From contig NZ_QJRH01000064.1 of assembly GCF_003254545.1 (NCBI RefSeq), positions 153,895 to 217,894 on the forward strand: DNA of 64,000 nt, given 5' to 3'. This document shows, piece after piece, positions 1 through 8,156 of the stretch; positions within the stretch are counted from its first letter, which is position 1; every line of letters begins with the position of its first letter. A program made the translations under genes and the position numbers. This DNA is from Flavobacterium tistrianum (GTDB taxonomy: Bacteria; Bacteroidota; Bacteroidia; Flavobacteriales; Flavobacteriaceae). The notes below the pieces were generated by a model that was not told the DNA's origin, searched no databases, and worked only from the letters and a program-made list of their open reading frames with translations.

Positions 1-1
1 A

Positions 2-379
2 GATTATGAATCAATAGAAATTCCTTTTGTTCTAAAAAGTGAAATTACAAAAACATTTTGGGGAATTTCGGTAATATTTTATACAACGGATTTAACGGAA
101 TTTGAAAGAATCTACGGAGTAAAAATGGAAGATATTAGAAAATCAGCAGACTACTTTAATAAAGGATTGATTGCTTATGAAGAGAAAAAATATTTAGAAT
201 CAATTGCCTATTTTTCAGAATCATATAAATTTAATTCCAAGAATATAGATGCTCTATATAATAAAGCAGCGATATATTTTGAATCTGGAGATAAAGAAAG
301 TGCTTGTAAAGTATGGCTAGAAATTTCTGTACTTGGTCAAACAGAAGGAAAACAATTGTTCTTAAAAAACTGTGAATAG
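2..379 (+). CDS. C-terminal part of a TPR-repeat protein (start lies before the window)
   Basis: The reading frame is open from base 2 through the first ATG at 125 to the stop at 377-379, so this is the tail of a longer gene rather than an 84-aa protein. The 41 codons before the ATG read as normal protein (IEIPFVLKSEI, then a hydrophobic stretch). The last 80 residues form about two TPR helix pairs (YFNKGLIAYEEKKYLESIAY, then DALYNKAAIYFESGDKESAC), of the kind that ends many Bacteroidota TonB-like or TPR proteins. TPR domains mediate protein-protein contacts; the specific role cannot be told from this fragment. A lipoprotein gene follows 18 bases downstream on the same strand. Confidence 0.7.
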   Translation, partial: DYESIEIPFVLKSEITKTFWGISVIFYTTDLTEFERIYGVKMEDIRKSADYFNKGLIAYEEKKYLESIAYFSESYKFNSKNIDALYNKAAIYFESGDKESACKVWLEISVLGQTEGKQLFLKNCE

Positions 380-397
380 TTTTTAATAGATCGGTAT

Positions 398-805
398 ATG
401 AAATGGAGCGTTATTATTTTAATTTCCGTACTATTTTCTTGCAATGAGAAGAACAATGATGTAATTGTAACCTCAGATGATAATTCAGGGAGTTATTTTC
501 GGAGAAAACTCGAGAATAAAAAGCTTATGGACAGTTTGGATTATCTTGTTCTGAGTAAGGGAGATACTTTGGCTTACAATGAATTAAAAGCTATTCATTA
601 CATTGGTGAGCATAAGTTTACTGGATTTCTTTATTATGCATTGATAATGTCAAACAAGTATAATTATAAAGTTGCTTCTTTTGATGTTTACGATATTTTA
701 ACTACTAATGAGAAATATTTAGATGTAGAAACGAGAAAAATAGCAGATGAATATTTGTTAAAAAGCAAACGATCTAATCCTAATCCTATCATAACAAAGC
801 GTTGA
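398..805 (+). CDS. Predicted lipoprotein of unknown function
   Basis: This is a 135-aa protein starting with ATG. Its N-terminus is a short lipoprotein signal: hydrophobic residues 4-13, then a lipobox ending at Cys15 (VLFSC). The mature part should therefore be lipid-anchored in the cell envelope. The rest is a charged, mixed helix/strand protein with no motif that I recognise. It starts 18 bases after the TPR gene and is probably co-transcribed with it. A GC-rich palindromic element follows the stop codon within 20 bases and may end the transcript. Confidence 0.7.
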   Translation: MKWSVIILISVLFSCNEKNNDVIVTSDDNSGSYFRRKLENKKLMDSLDYLVLSKGDTLAYNELKAIHYIGEHKFTGFLYYALIMSNKYNYKVASFDVYDILTTNEKYLDVETRKIADEYLLKSKRSNPNPIITKR

Positions 806-820
806 TCTCCCTATCGCTGG

Positions 821-872
821 CGCGAGCGTCTCGCTCGTGACCGCAAAGTTAAGCACGAGCGAGACGCTCGCG
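821..872. repeat. GC-rich double palindrome (REP-like element)
   Basis: Two perfect 19-base inverted arms (821-839 and 854-872) flank a 14-base loop. Each arm is itself a small palindrome (CGAGCG-TCT-CGCTCG). The GC content is strikingly above the surrounding DNA. The element sits between a lipoprotein gene and the exchanger gene and lacks a T-tract, so it is not a typical intrinsic terminator. Similar palindromes scattered between genes are known as REP elements in many bacteria; copy number in this genome cannot be judged here. Confidence 0.75.
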
Positions 873-962
873 TGAGTAGATATGGTTATAATTTGTTGTT
901 TACAAGTACTTTAAGTGTAATATGTTCTTTTTTTGATTAAATTTATCTAAAAAAAATGCAAT

Positions 963-2639
963 ATGGTTACAGCTATACTTAGAGAACATCCAGAATTGGC
1001 ACTTTTTTTATGCTTGGCTCTTGGATTTTTAATCGGACGCATTAAAATCGGGACATTTAAAATTGGTGTAGTATTAGGGACTTTATTTGCTGGAGTGCTA
1101 ATTGGCCAGTTGGATATTGAAATTCCTGATATTGTAAAAACTATTTTCTTTGATTTTTTCCTTTTTTCAACAGGATACAAAGTTGGCCCTCAATTTTTTC
1201 AGGGTTTTAAAAAGAATGCATTTCCGCAATTATTGCTCACTTTAGTGATTTGTTTATCCTGTCTATTAGTAGCATATTCAGTATCTACTTTTTTAGGTTA
1301 TGATATCGGAACTTCAGCTGGATTATTAGCAGGAGCGTTTTCTGAATCAACTGTAATTGGGACAGCTTCAGATGCTATAAGCCACTTAAATCTTGATGAT
1401 GCAGAAAAAACTAGATTAATTAATAATATTCCGGTAGCCTATTCTGTAACTTATTTGGTAGGAGCAGCTTCTTTTGTTTTTTTTCTTACTGGAATTGCTC
1501 CAAAATTGCTTGGTATTAATTTAGTTGAAGAAAGTAATAAACTGGCAGAAACCATTTCAGGAGAAACTGAATATGGTCCAGGAATGAAAAGCGCCTATCA
1601 GCGATGGATTATTCGCGCATATAGAATAACCAATGAAAAATGGATTGGAATCAGTATTAGCGAATTTGAGAGATTAATTTCTAACAAGAATATTGTTATT
1701 CAGAGGATACGTCATAAAGATCAATTGTTAGATCCGAAACCCGATACTATAATTCATAAAGATGATATACTGGTTATTATGGCGCAGCACGGAATCATTT
1801 TAGACAGCCTGTTTTCTATTGGTCCAGAAGTTTTAGATGAAGAATTGTTGAATTTTCCGTTAGCACATCTGGATGTTACAATCACCAATAAAGCAATTGA
1901 AGGAATGACAGTAAAGTCTCTTCGAAAAAGCAGTTTTTATCATGGACTAATGCTAAATAAGATAACGAGAGAAAATCATGAAATACCACTTGAGTCAAAA
2001 ACAGTTTTGAATAGAGGTGATATTTTGAATCTTTCAGGCCGACCTGCAAAACTGGAGGAAGCGGCAAAAGAAATAGGTTATTTGGATCGTTTAAGCCCAG
2101 AGACAGATATTATTTTTGTTGGTTTGGGTATCGTACTTGGAGGACTTTTAGGCTTGCTTTCGGTTACCTTATTTGGAGTTTCAGTAACTTTAACAACAAG
2201 CGGTGGCGCACTGGTAATGGGACTAGTTTTTGGCTGGCTGCATTCAAGAACGCCAGTTTTTGGCAGAATTCCAGAGCCCGCCTTGTGGATATTTGACAAT
2301 GTTGGTCTTGCTGCGTTTATTGGACTTGTTGGTCTTGCTGCGGGACCAAGTTTTATTTCAGGTCTTAAAGAAACCGGATTTGGTATTTTGCTTGCTGGTG
2401 TGGCTGTTGCCTTAATTCCTCATATCATCGGAATGTATTTTGGAAGATATATATTAAAAATAAATCCAATAATTTTACTTGGCGCGCAAACAGGCGCAGG
2501 TACCTCAACAATCGGTTTAAAAGCTGTCCAAGATGCATCAGGAAGCAAATTTCCAGTTTTAGGCTACACTATTCCTTACGCATTAGCTAATATATTATTG
2601 ACTGCTTTTGGACCAATACTTGTTGGTATGATGTCTTAA
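963..2639 (+). CDS. AspT/YidE-family aspartate:alanine exchanger-like transporter
   Basis: This 558-aa integral membrane protein belongs to the aspartate:alanine exchanger family, which swaps amino acids or other carboxylates across the inner membrane. The layout is typical: about five N-terminal membrane segments (residues 10-180), a soluble middle with two RCK/TrkA-C-type regulatory domains (about 210-285 and 300-372), then a second membrane half (about 380-558). The halves carry matching signatures, YKVGPQFFQGFKK near 72-84 and LAAGPSFISGLKETG near 460-475, as expected from an internal duplication. A GAGTSTIGLK motif lies near the end. Length matches the family. The substrate is not predictable: only a few members have been tested. 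The gene stands alone and is followed by a clear terminator. The start at 963 is the first in-frame ATG. Confidence 0.85.
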   Translation: MVTAILREHPELALFLCLALGFLIGRIKIGTFKIGVVLGTLFAGVLIGQLDIEIPDIVKTIFFDFFLFSTGYKVGPQFFQGFKKNAFPQLLLTLVICLSCLLVAYSVSTFLGYDIGTSAGLLAGAFSESTVIGTASDAISHLNLDDAEKTRLINNIPVAYSVTYLVGAASFVFFLTGIAPKLLGINLVEESNKLAETISGETEYGPGMKSAYQRWIIRAYRITNEKWIGISISEFERLISNKNIVIQRIRHKDQLLDPKPDTIIHKDDILVIMAQHGIILDSLFSIGPEVLDEELLNFPLAHLDVTITNKAIEGMTVKSLRKSSFYHGLMLNKITRENHEIPLESKTVLNRGDILNLSGRPAKLEEAAKEIGYLDRLSPETDIIFVGLGIVLGGLLGLLSVTLFGVSVTLTTSGGALVMGLVFGWLHSRTPVFGRIPEPALWIFDNVGLAAFIGLVGLAAGPSFISGLKETGFGILLAGVAVALIPHIIGMYFGRYILKINPIILLGAQTGAGTSTIGLKAVQDASGSKFPVLGYTIPYALANILLTAFGPILVGMMS

Positions 2640-2685
2640 CATATTAAATCAAATGTAGCCTCTTTATATTTAAAGTTTATCTCTT

Positions 2686-2708
2686 AACAGCCTTCGGGCT
2701 GTTTTTTT
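2686..2708 (+). terminator. Intrinsic terminator after the exchanger gene
   Basis: A 7-bp stem AACAGCC/GGCTGTT closed by a TTCG tetraloop is followed directly by a T-run, 46 bases after the stop codon at 2639. Confidence 0.85.
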
Positions 2709-2944
2709 GTGGTTTATAGCAACCTTAAGAAAATCAATGATACATTAAAGATTAGAAAAAAGTTTATTGTTTACGGGAAAACGTACAAAATTGTGATTTT
2801 ATTGAATTATTTTCGTACATATTGTGCTGATTGAAAAGAATATTGCTTTTAACTAAGATGCTTAATTATTATAAATTTTGGTCGGAATAACCGAAACAGC
2901 GACCCTAAACTAACTGAAGGTAGGTAAATATAAATTAAATTATT
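2709..2944. other. Intergenic stretch, no gene seen
   Basis: A+T-rich DNA between the terminator and the next gene. It should hold the promoter of the T9SS cargo gene. I see only an imperfect match to the Bacteroidota -7 element (TATAAATTTTG near 2870) and no convincing -33 TTG at the right distance. Confidence 0.4.
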
Positions 2945-3877
2945 ATGAAAAATTTTACTTTTTTTATTGTTTTTTTATTTCTTGTTGCATTTAAAGCAAA
3001 TAGCCAAGCCACATCAAGTGGTTCAACGTTAACTATTAGCAATGTGGCAGGTACTGTTATTTACTATGAGCATAATATAAATTTAGCTGGAGGGTATATT
3101 AGTAGTTCAGGACCTGGAGCGCCATTAAACACTCCTATTAAAATAAAAATTTCATCAGCTGGAACGAGTGTTAATCCCTATTTTGTTACTGGTGAATTAA
3201 ATGGAGAATGTGATAGCTACTTAGCTGGAAGTATGAATTCCACAAGTACGGAATTTATCACTACTTTAAATAACTGTTGCAACTCTGTAGCTGAAGGATT
3301 TGCAAATGGGCTGCGTTTCGGAATTCCAATAAAATGTACTACTTCGAGTCAAGGCAAATGTATCACGTATAATTTTTCTACTAATTGCAATCTATATTGC
3401 GCTTCATTTTATATGCAAACAAATGATGCTATATGCAGAACAAAAAATTATACTGCACAAATAGGATTTACAGATGGTACATCAACGACAATTACAATCA
3501 ATTTTAATGCAAACAATACTGTTTTTTGCTTTGTTAAGCCTATTAGCGGTATTTTATCATCTTCTTTTGCAGGCTGTAACGCATGTAATACAGGCCCAAG
3601 CCCTGAAAGGATAGCTGCTACTGCTGACGAAACAGAATCTGACAGTAAGTATAAGATTGTTGTTTCTCCTAATCCAACAACATCTGTAGTAAACTTTACA
3701 GGCAAAAACTTAGAAAAATATGTTGTGTCCTTATTTGACTCAGAGGGTAGGGTTTTAATTAAAGATGCTAAGATAACTTCTGAAATTAATGTTGGCAAGT
3801 TTATTAAAGGAATATATGTTTACGTCATTACGGATCAAAATGGTTTTAGACAAGAAGGAAAAATTATCAAAGATTAA
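2945..3877 (+). CDS. Secreted cysteine-rich protein with T9SS type A sorting domain
   Basis: This 310-aa protein starts with a Sec signal peptide (charged MKNF, hydrophobic core, cleavage near ANSQA at about residue 21). It ends with a roughly 75-residue T9SS type A sorting domain: the VSPNPTTSVVNF motif, then a strand-rich region ending GKIIKD. It should therefore cross the inner membrane by Sec and the outer membrane by the type IX system, to be released or anchored on the surface. The central part (about 25-225) is a Ser/Thr/Gly-rich beta-type domain with at least a dozen cysteines, several paired (CNNCC, CNACN), suggesting disulfide bonding. I do not recognise that domain. The gene is monocistronic, bounded by terminators. 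Confidence 0.8.
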   Translation: MKNFTFFIVFLFLVAFKANSQATSSGSTLTISNVAGTVIYYEHNINLAGGYISSSGPGAPLNTPIKIKISSAGTSVNPYFVTGELNGECDSYLAGSMNSTSTEFITTLNNCCNSVAEGFANGLRFGIPIKCTTSSQGKCITYNFSTNCNLYCASFYMQTNDAICRTKNYTAQIGFTDGTSTTITINFNANNTVFCFVKPISGILSSSFAGCNACNTGPSPERIAATADETESDSKYKIVVSPNPTTSVVNFTGKNLEKYVVSLFDSEGRVLIKDAKITSEINVGKFIKGIYVYVITDQNGFRQEGKIIKD

Positions 3878-3914
3878 TTTTTGAATAGTAATTGATTTAT
3901 AATAATAAGCATAG

Positions 3915-3943
3915 AAAAACAGCCTTAAGGCTGTTTTTTTTTT
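3915..3943. terminator. Bidirectional intrinsic terminator
   Basis: A perfect palindrome (AAAAACAGCCTT/AAGGCTGTTTTT) with T-runs in both directions sits between two convergent units. It can end the T9SS cargo gene on the plus strand and the nadA-to-copD-like operon on the minus strand. Confidence 0.85.
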
Positions 3944-3972
3944 ATTGTATTTGATTTAAGATTTTAGTTTGT

Positions 3973-4419
3973 TTATATCCCGCCATAACGCAACGTTGAC
4001 CCCAAAACAAGCATTGTAACACCAATTGAAGTAACAGTTAATATAATAACAGCCATTTTATTGATATTATCTGGTGTAAGTTTTGGAATAACAAAAAATT
4101 GTGCGCAAACTGCACAAAAGAAAGTACAGAAAAGCAAAATCAGTTTTATGGAAACTGTTTTCTCAAATCCGCTTGAAAAATGAAACCAGGTTTCTGCTGT
4201 TACGCCAAAATCATACGCCATCAAGATTCCCGTTATGATAAGTAAAGCGAGAGAAGACATGCCGAGTTTTTCATATTTCTTTTCAAAATTTAAAATAATT
4301 TTAGGGTCTCTTTTCTTAAATGCGGTTGGTAGATAACAAATAGCTAAAAGCAAATGTCCGCCAACCCAAATTGTGGCCGCCAAAAGATGAATTATTAATA
4401 CAAAATGATGTGAAGTCAT
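3973..4419 (-). CDS. CopD-like four-helix membrane protein
   Basis: The protein is 148 aa from the ATG at 4419; an in-frame TTG at 4443 would add eight residues and overlap the nrdG stop. It has four predicted membrane helices. The first carries HLLAATIWVGGH, typical of CopD/YebZ-type and related small membrane proteins, whose conserved histidines are thought to bind copper or haem. The second has the LIITGILMAYDFG turn common in this group. It is the last gene of the operon with nadA, nadB, ric, nrdD and nrdG, placing it among oxygen- or nitric-oxide-related functions, but a copper role is only inferred from the family. Confidence 0.65.
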   Translation of the reverse strand: MTSHHFVLIIHLLAATIWVGGHLLLAICYLPTAFKKRDPKIILNFEKKYEKLGMSSLALLIITGILMAYDFGVTAETWFHFSSGFEKTVSIKLILLFCTFFCAVCAQFFVIPKLTPDNINKMAVIILTVTSIGVTMLVLGSTLRYGGI

Positions 4420-4439
4420 AACGTGTTCATTTTGAGTTG

Positions 4440-5168
4440 TCAATCTCTAAAAATGACTTTTATTTTTGGAGTAGAGAAATTTTTAAGTTCGATTTCTTTT
4501 TTTGAATGATCTAGTTTTGAAAGTGTTGGTACATTATTAATGAAATGCTGTACATAATAATTTCCTTCAAAATTTTGTTTTTCTAAGTATTCAATCATTC
4601 GAATAAAATCACTTTCAGAAATTAAAGAAGAATGAAAAGTGGTTCGGACTTCAAATTGAATTTTCGATTGAATTAAAAGTTTTAAACTTTCTTCAAATTC
4701 AGAAAATAAGCCTGACTGCGTTAGGTGTTTAAAGGTATGAGGAAGACTTTTATAATCTAACGCGACGCAATCAATTAATTGACCACGAATCAGGCTATTC
4801 AATATTTTTGGACTGGAACCGTTGGTATCAATTTTAACCGAAAATCCCATTGTTTTGATCTCTTTTATAAAATCAATTATATTTTTGTGTAAAGTGCATT
4901 CGCCACCGCTTAAAACCACTCCGTCTAATAATCCTTTTCGAGTTTTAAGGAACGAAAGAACTGAATCAAAATCAATCTTTCCTTTTCCTAAAACAATATC
5001 AGGATTGTAGCAGTATAAACACCGCATGTTACAGCCTGCAAACCACACAATGCAGGCTGTTTTATGCGGATAGTCTAATAAAGTAAAAGGTGTGAGGCTA
5101 AATATTCCTTTATTAGATAATGGTTTCTTCGAAATGTGTACGCTGTTGGTGTTCACCTTTTTTTCCAA
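4440..5168 (-). CDS. nrdG: Anaerobic ribonucleotide reductase activating protein (radical SAM)
   Basis: NrdG is the radical-SAM activase that uses a [4Fe-4S] cluster and S-adenosylmethionine to install the glycyl radical on class III ribonucleotide reductase. The protein has the cluster motif CNMRCLYC (CxxxCxxC) near residues 44-51, followed by VVLSGGECTLH, the glycine-rich SAM-binding strand of the fold. Length (about 240 aa) fits the longer NrdG/PflA-like versions. The start is unusual: there is no in-frame ATG upstream of the conserved core, so translation must begin at TTG (5168) or GTG (5156). Both lie inside the upstream glycyl-radical ORF, which suggests translational coupling. Confidence 0.9.
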   Translation of the reverse strand: MEKKVNTNSVHISKKPLSNKGIFSLTPFTLLDYPHKTACIVWFAGCNMRCLYCYNPDIVLGKGKIDFDSVLSFLKTRKGLLDGVVLSGGECTLHKNIIDFIKEIKTMGFSVKIDTNGSSPKILNSLIRGQLIDCVALDYKSLPHTFKHLTQSGLFSEFEESLKLLIQSKIQFEVRTTFHSSLISESDFIRMIEYLEKQNFEGNYYVQHFINNVPTLSKLDHSKKEIELKNFSTPKIKVIFRD

Positions 5169-5277
5169 TATTAAAACTTTCTACAGGTCTATGATACCCC
5201 ATTACACGGGTGTAAACCAAACATTTGCTTCTTTGAAATTTGTTTTCTTCTAGAACTTTAAGCGTTTTCGTTTTCAT
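5113..5277 (-). CDS. nrdD: Separate glycyl-radical domain of class III ribonucleotide reductase (54 aa)
   Basis: A 54-aa ORF overlaps the 3' end of nrdD by 20 bases and the 5' end of nrdG by 56 bases, in a different frame from nrdD. It contains KCLVYTRVMGYHRPVESFN, the C-terminal glycyl-radical loop that one-piece NrdD proteins carry (RVxGY, here R24-V-M-G27-Y28). Cys19 matches the last cysteine of the zinc site. The 707-aa NrdD just upstream lacks this loop, so the two products should assemble into the active enzyme, with Gly27 as the radical site made by NrdG. Small NRDD-type ORFs next to a long NrdD are, to my knowledge, known from other anaerobes. A longer ORF in this frame exists from 5340, but ATG 5277 is the natural start. 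Confidence 0.8.
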   Translation of the reverse strand: MKTKTLKVLEENKFQRSKCLVYTRVMGYHRPVESFNIGKKGEHQQRTHFEETII

Positions 5278-7381
5278 AAGCCAAGTGTTTTTGATTGTTT
5301 TTATTGAGTAAAATTTCATCGCATTTTGGACAATATTCATGTTCTCCGTTTAGATAGCCGTGAATAGGGCAGATGCTGAAAATTGGTGTTACGGTTATAT
5401 ATGGCAGTTTAAAGTTGGTTAAAACCTTTTTCACAAAGTTTTTACAAGCTTCTGGACTGCTTATTTTTTCTCTCATATAAAGATGTAAAACTGTACCGCC
5501 AGTATATTTGCATTGCAATTCGTCTTGGAGCAATAGCGCTTCAAAAGGATCGTCGGTATGATCAACAGGAATTTGTGAACTATTCGTATAGTATATGTTT
5601 TCATTTTGTCCTGCTTGCAGAATCTCTGGAAAGCGTTTTTTATCTTCTTTTGCAAAACGATACGTTGTTCCTTCAGCGGGAGTTGCTTCCAGATTGTAAA
5701 GGTTTCCAGTTTCCTCCTGAAATTCTTTCATTCGCAGTCGAATATGATCGAGAATTTCTGTTGCAAAATGAATTCCTGAAGTGTCGGTTATATTTTGTTT
5801 TCCTTTAGAAAAATTCAGCACCATTTCGTTCATTCCGTTTACGCCAATGGTAGAAAAGTGATTTCTAAAATTTTTCAAATAGCGCTGTGTGTACGGATAA
5901 AGTCCGCGGTCGTACATCTGCTGAATAAAGATTCTTTTCTTTTCTAAAGTCGATTTGGCTATTTGGAGCAACTCATCTAAATGCTCAAATAAAGTAATGA
6001 TGTTTCCTTTGTGCAAATATCCAAGACGCGCCATATTGATGGTTACCACACCAATACTTCCCGTCATTTCGGCGCTTCCAAAGAGACCGTTTCCTCGTTT
6101 TAATAATTCTCTTAAATCGAGCTGTAATCGGCAGCACATACTGCGTACCGCATTTGGTTTATAAGCATCTGGATTTTCGATTCGATTTCCATTTTCATCC
6201 AAAAGATATTGGCTTCCAATAAAATTCTGGAAATAAGACGAGCCAATTTTAGCGGTGTTTTCAAAAAGCAAATCTACATTTTCTCCGTTCCAATCAAAAT
6301 CTTCTGTAATGTTTACTGTTGGAATAGGGAATGTAAATGGCTGTCCGTTTGCATCGCCTTCAGTCATAATGGTGTAATATGCCTTATTGATAAGATTCAT
6401 TTCTTTTTGAAAATTAGCATATTTTAAATCTATCAATTTTGAAACGCCTCTTTTTTTAGCTTCTTCAATCAGATTTTCATCAGTAACTTTTAGAAATAAA
6501 TGTTCGTCATTTCGAGTCGGAATCTGTTCTTTTAAATCTTCTGGAACATTCCAATCTAAAGTGATATTCGTAAAAGGCGATTGTCCCCAACGTGCAGGTA
6601 CATTTAGATTGTAAACAAAACTTCTGATTCCTTTTAGCACTTCTTCATAAGAAAGCTGATCTTTAAAAACATAAGGAGCCAAATAGGTGTCAAAAGAACT
6701 GAAAGCTTGAGCGCCTGCCCATTCGCTTTGTAAAATTCCTAAGAAATTAGCCATTTGGCCTAATGCTTCTCTAAAATGAGAAGGAGGTCTGCTCTCGACA
6801 CGGCCGCGCACGCCGTTAAAACCTTCATTTAACAGCACACGCAAGCTCCAACCAGCGCAGTATCCGGTAAGACAATCCAAATCATGAATGTGTATGTCGC
6901 CATTCCTATGAGCAGAACCTTCTTCTTTATTATATATTTTATCCAGCCAATAATTGGCGATTACTTTTCCTGTGGTATTACTGACTAGTCCCGCATTTGA
7001 ATACGAAATATTCGCATTAGCATTAATTCGCCAATCTGATTGGTTTATGTATTCTTCGACAGTTTGTGTACTGTCTATATAAGTGGTATCATCGTTTAAA
7101 CCATTAATATGTTCTCGCTGTAATTTTCTCGTATGGCGATAAATTATAAACGAACGCATGGTCTGGAAATATCCGTTTTCAAAAAGCACTCTTTCAATCA
7201 TGTCCTGAATTTCTTCTACAGGCCACGAGTATTTTGCCTCAAGACCAGAAAGAATAGTTTTAAATATTCTCTTGTCTACTGGTTTATTGACGCTCTCAAA
7301 GGCTTTTTGAATGGCATCCTGAATTTTATAAGCTTCAAATGGCTTATAATCTCCGTTGCGTTTGATTACATATTTTTCCAT
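5258..7381 (-). CDS. nrdD: Anaerobic ribonucleoside-triphosphate reductase, large part
   Basis: Class III ribonucleotide reductase makes dNTPs without oxygen by glycyl-radical chemistry. The 707-aa protein starts with an ATP-cone allosteric domain (about residues 3-90, VIKRNGDYKPFEAYKI), followed by the ten-stranded barrel with blocks such as NGDIHIHDLDCLTGYCAGWS. The C-terminus holds zinc-site cysteines C671 (SICPIHGY) and C684/C687 (CPKC) but stops 20 residues later, before the RVxGY radical loop, which is in the next overlapping ORF. The sequence is otherwise intact. It starts 14 bases after ric. The family works only under low oxygen, consistent with growth or survival in micro-oxic niches. 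Confidence 0.95.
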   Translation of the reverse strand: MEKYVIKRNGDYKPFEAYKIQDAIQKAFESVNKPVDKRIFKTILSGLEAKYSWPVEEIQDMIERVLFENGYFQTMRSFIIYRHTRKLQREHINGLNDDTTYIDSTQTVEEYINQSDWRINANANISYSNAGLVSNTTGKVIANYWLDKIYNKEEGSAHRNGDIHIHDLDCLTGYCAGWSLRVLLNEGFNGVRGRVESRPPSHFREALGQMANFLGILQSEWAGAQAFSSFDTYLAPYVFKDQLSYEEVLKGIRSFVYNLNVPARWGQSPFTNITLDWNVPEDLKEQIPTRNDEHLFLKVTDENLIEEAKKRGVSKLIDLKYANFQKEMNLINKAYYTIMTEGDANGQPFTFPIPTVNITEDFDWNGENVDLLFENTAKIGSSYFQNFIGSQYLLDENGNRIENPDAYKPNAVRSMCCRLQLDLRELLKRGNGLFGSAEMTGSIGVVTINMARLGYLHKGNIITLFEHLDELLQIAKSTLEKKRIFIQQMYDRGLYPYTQRYLKNFRNHFSTIGVNGMNEMVLNFSKGKQNITDTSGIHFATEILDHIRLRMKEFQEETGNLYNLEATPAEGTTYRFAKEDKKRFPEILQAGQNENIYYTNSSQIPVDHTDDPFEALLLQDELQCKYTGGTVLHLYMREKISSPEACKNFVKKVLTNFKLPYITVTPIFSICPIHGYLNGEHEYCPKCDEILLNKNNQKHLAYENENA

Positions 7382-7395
7382 GGTTTTGATTTTAT

Positions 7396-8127
7396 TTAAG
7401 ACACTTTTTCAAATGTTTTTTCAAGCTCAATTGCTTTTGGAAATAGGATATTGTTTTCCAAATGAATGTGCTTTTTTAAATCTTTATCAAATTCTTCTAG
7501 CATCAGAAAAGCTACTTTATAAGTATTGCATGAATCAACAGGCGGCGTATAATTATTGGTTAAAGCTGCAATTCTTTTAAAACGCTGTGCTTCTGTAATA
7601 TGATCATCTTTTAAGGTTACAATTGGAGTTTCGATAGATAAAAAAGGCGGTGTTTCTAGTTCTGTACCTTTACTGTGAGCGGCTTTCATTTTTTTAATAA
7701 AAGGAAAAACAACCAATTCTTCTCTTTTCATATGAACCGTCAGATCTAAATACGATTTTGAAAAAATAGTATGAATTTCATGAAGCTCAGGATGAATCGC
7801 ACCATGAACGCTGCATAATTTATTTAAATACTCCAAAATAACAGGAGATTTTTCTTCTACATATCTGTGATGGGTTTTGGTTATATAATCTGCAATCATA
7901 TCTGCCGTCCAGTTTTTATAATCAAAAGATTGATTGGCAGAACTGTTTTTTGCTTTTTCAATATGCTCGATAAGAACACTTTCTTCAATATTCCTTTTTT
8001 TGCAGACTTCTTCGATAGTTCGATGTCCCTTGCAGCAAAAGTCAATATGGTATTTTGTAAAAATGGCTGCTGTTTTGAAATCATCTGCCACGATTTCACC
8101 AATGGTTGTTTTACTTGTTAGTTTCAT
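7396..8127 (-). CDS. ric: Iron-sulfur cluster repair di-iron protein (Ric/ScdA/YtfE family)
   Basis: This 243-aa protein has the two parts of the RIC family. The N-terminal ScdA_N/DUF542 domain (about 1-70) has the diagnostic double cysteine (HIDFCCKGHRT, C31-C32). A hemerythrin-like domain (about 80-235) has spaced His/Glu ligands (HHRYVEE, CSVHGAIHPELHEI, MKREELVVFPFIKK, DDHITE, HIHLENNILFP). Such proteins bind a di-iron centre and restore Fe-S clusters damaged by nitric oxide or oxidants. It sits between nadB and nrdD; NadA and NrdG in the same operon are both [4Fe-4S] enzymes, so a protective role for them is a reasonable inference. Spacing is 29 bases from nadB and 14 to nrdD. Confidence 0.92.
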   Translation of the reverse strand: MKLTSKTTIGEIVADDFKTAAIFTKYHIDFCCKGHRTIEEVCKKRNIEESVLIEHIEKAKNSSANQSFDYKNWTADMIADYITKTHHRYVEEKSPVILEYLNKLCSVHGAIHPELHEIHTIFSKSYLDLTVHMKREELVVFPFIKKMKAAHSKGTELETPPFLSIETPIVTLKDDHITEAQRFKRIAALTNNYTPPVDSCNTYKVAFLMLEEFDKDLKKHIHLENNILFPKAIELEKTFEKVS

Positions 8128-8156
8128 AATGATTGGGGTATAGATTATTTATGGTT

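Noticed and set aside
125..379. An 84-aa protein starting at ATG 125
   Set aside because: The frame is open back to base 2 with protein-like sequence, so the ATG is probably internal to a longer gene cut by the window edge.
5278..5340. Upstream extension of the glycyl-radical ORF to 5340
   Set aside because: The added 21 residues lie wholly inside nrdD and show no family similarity; the ATG at 5277 gives the compact conserved protein.
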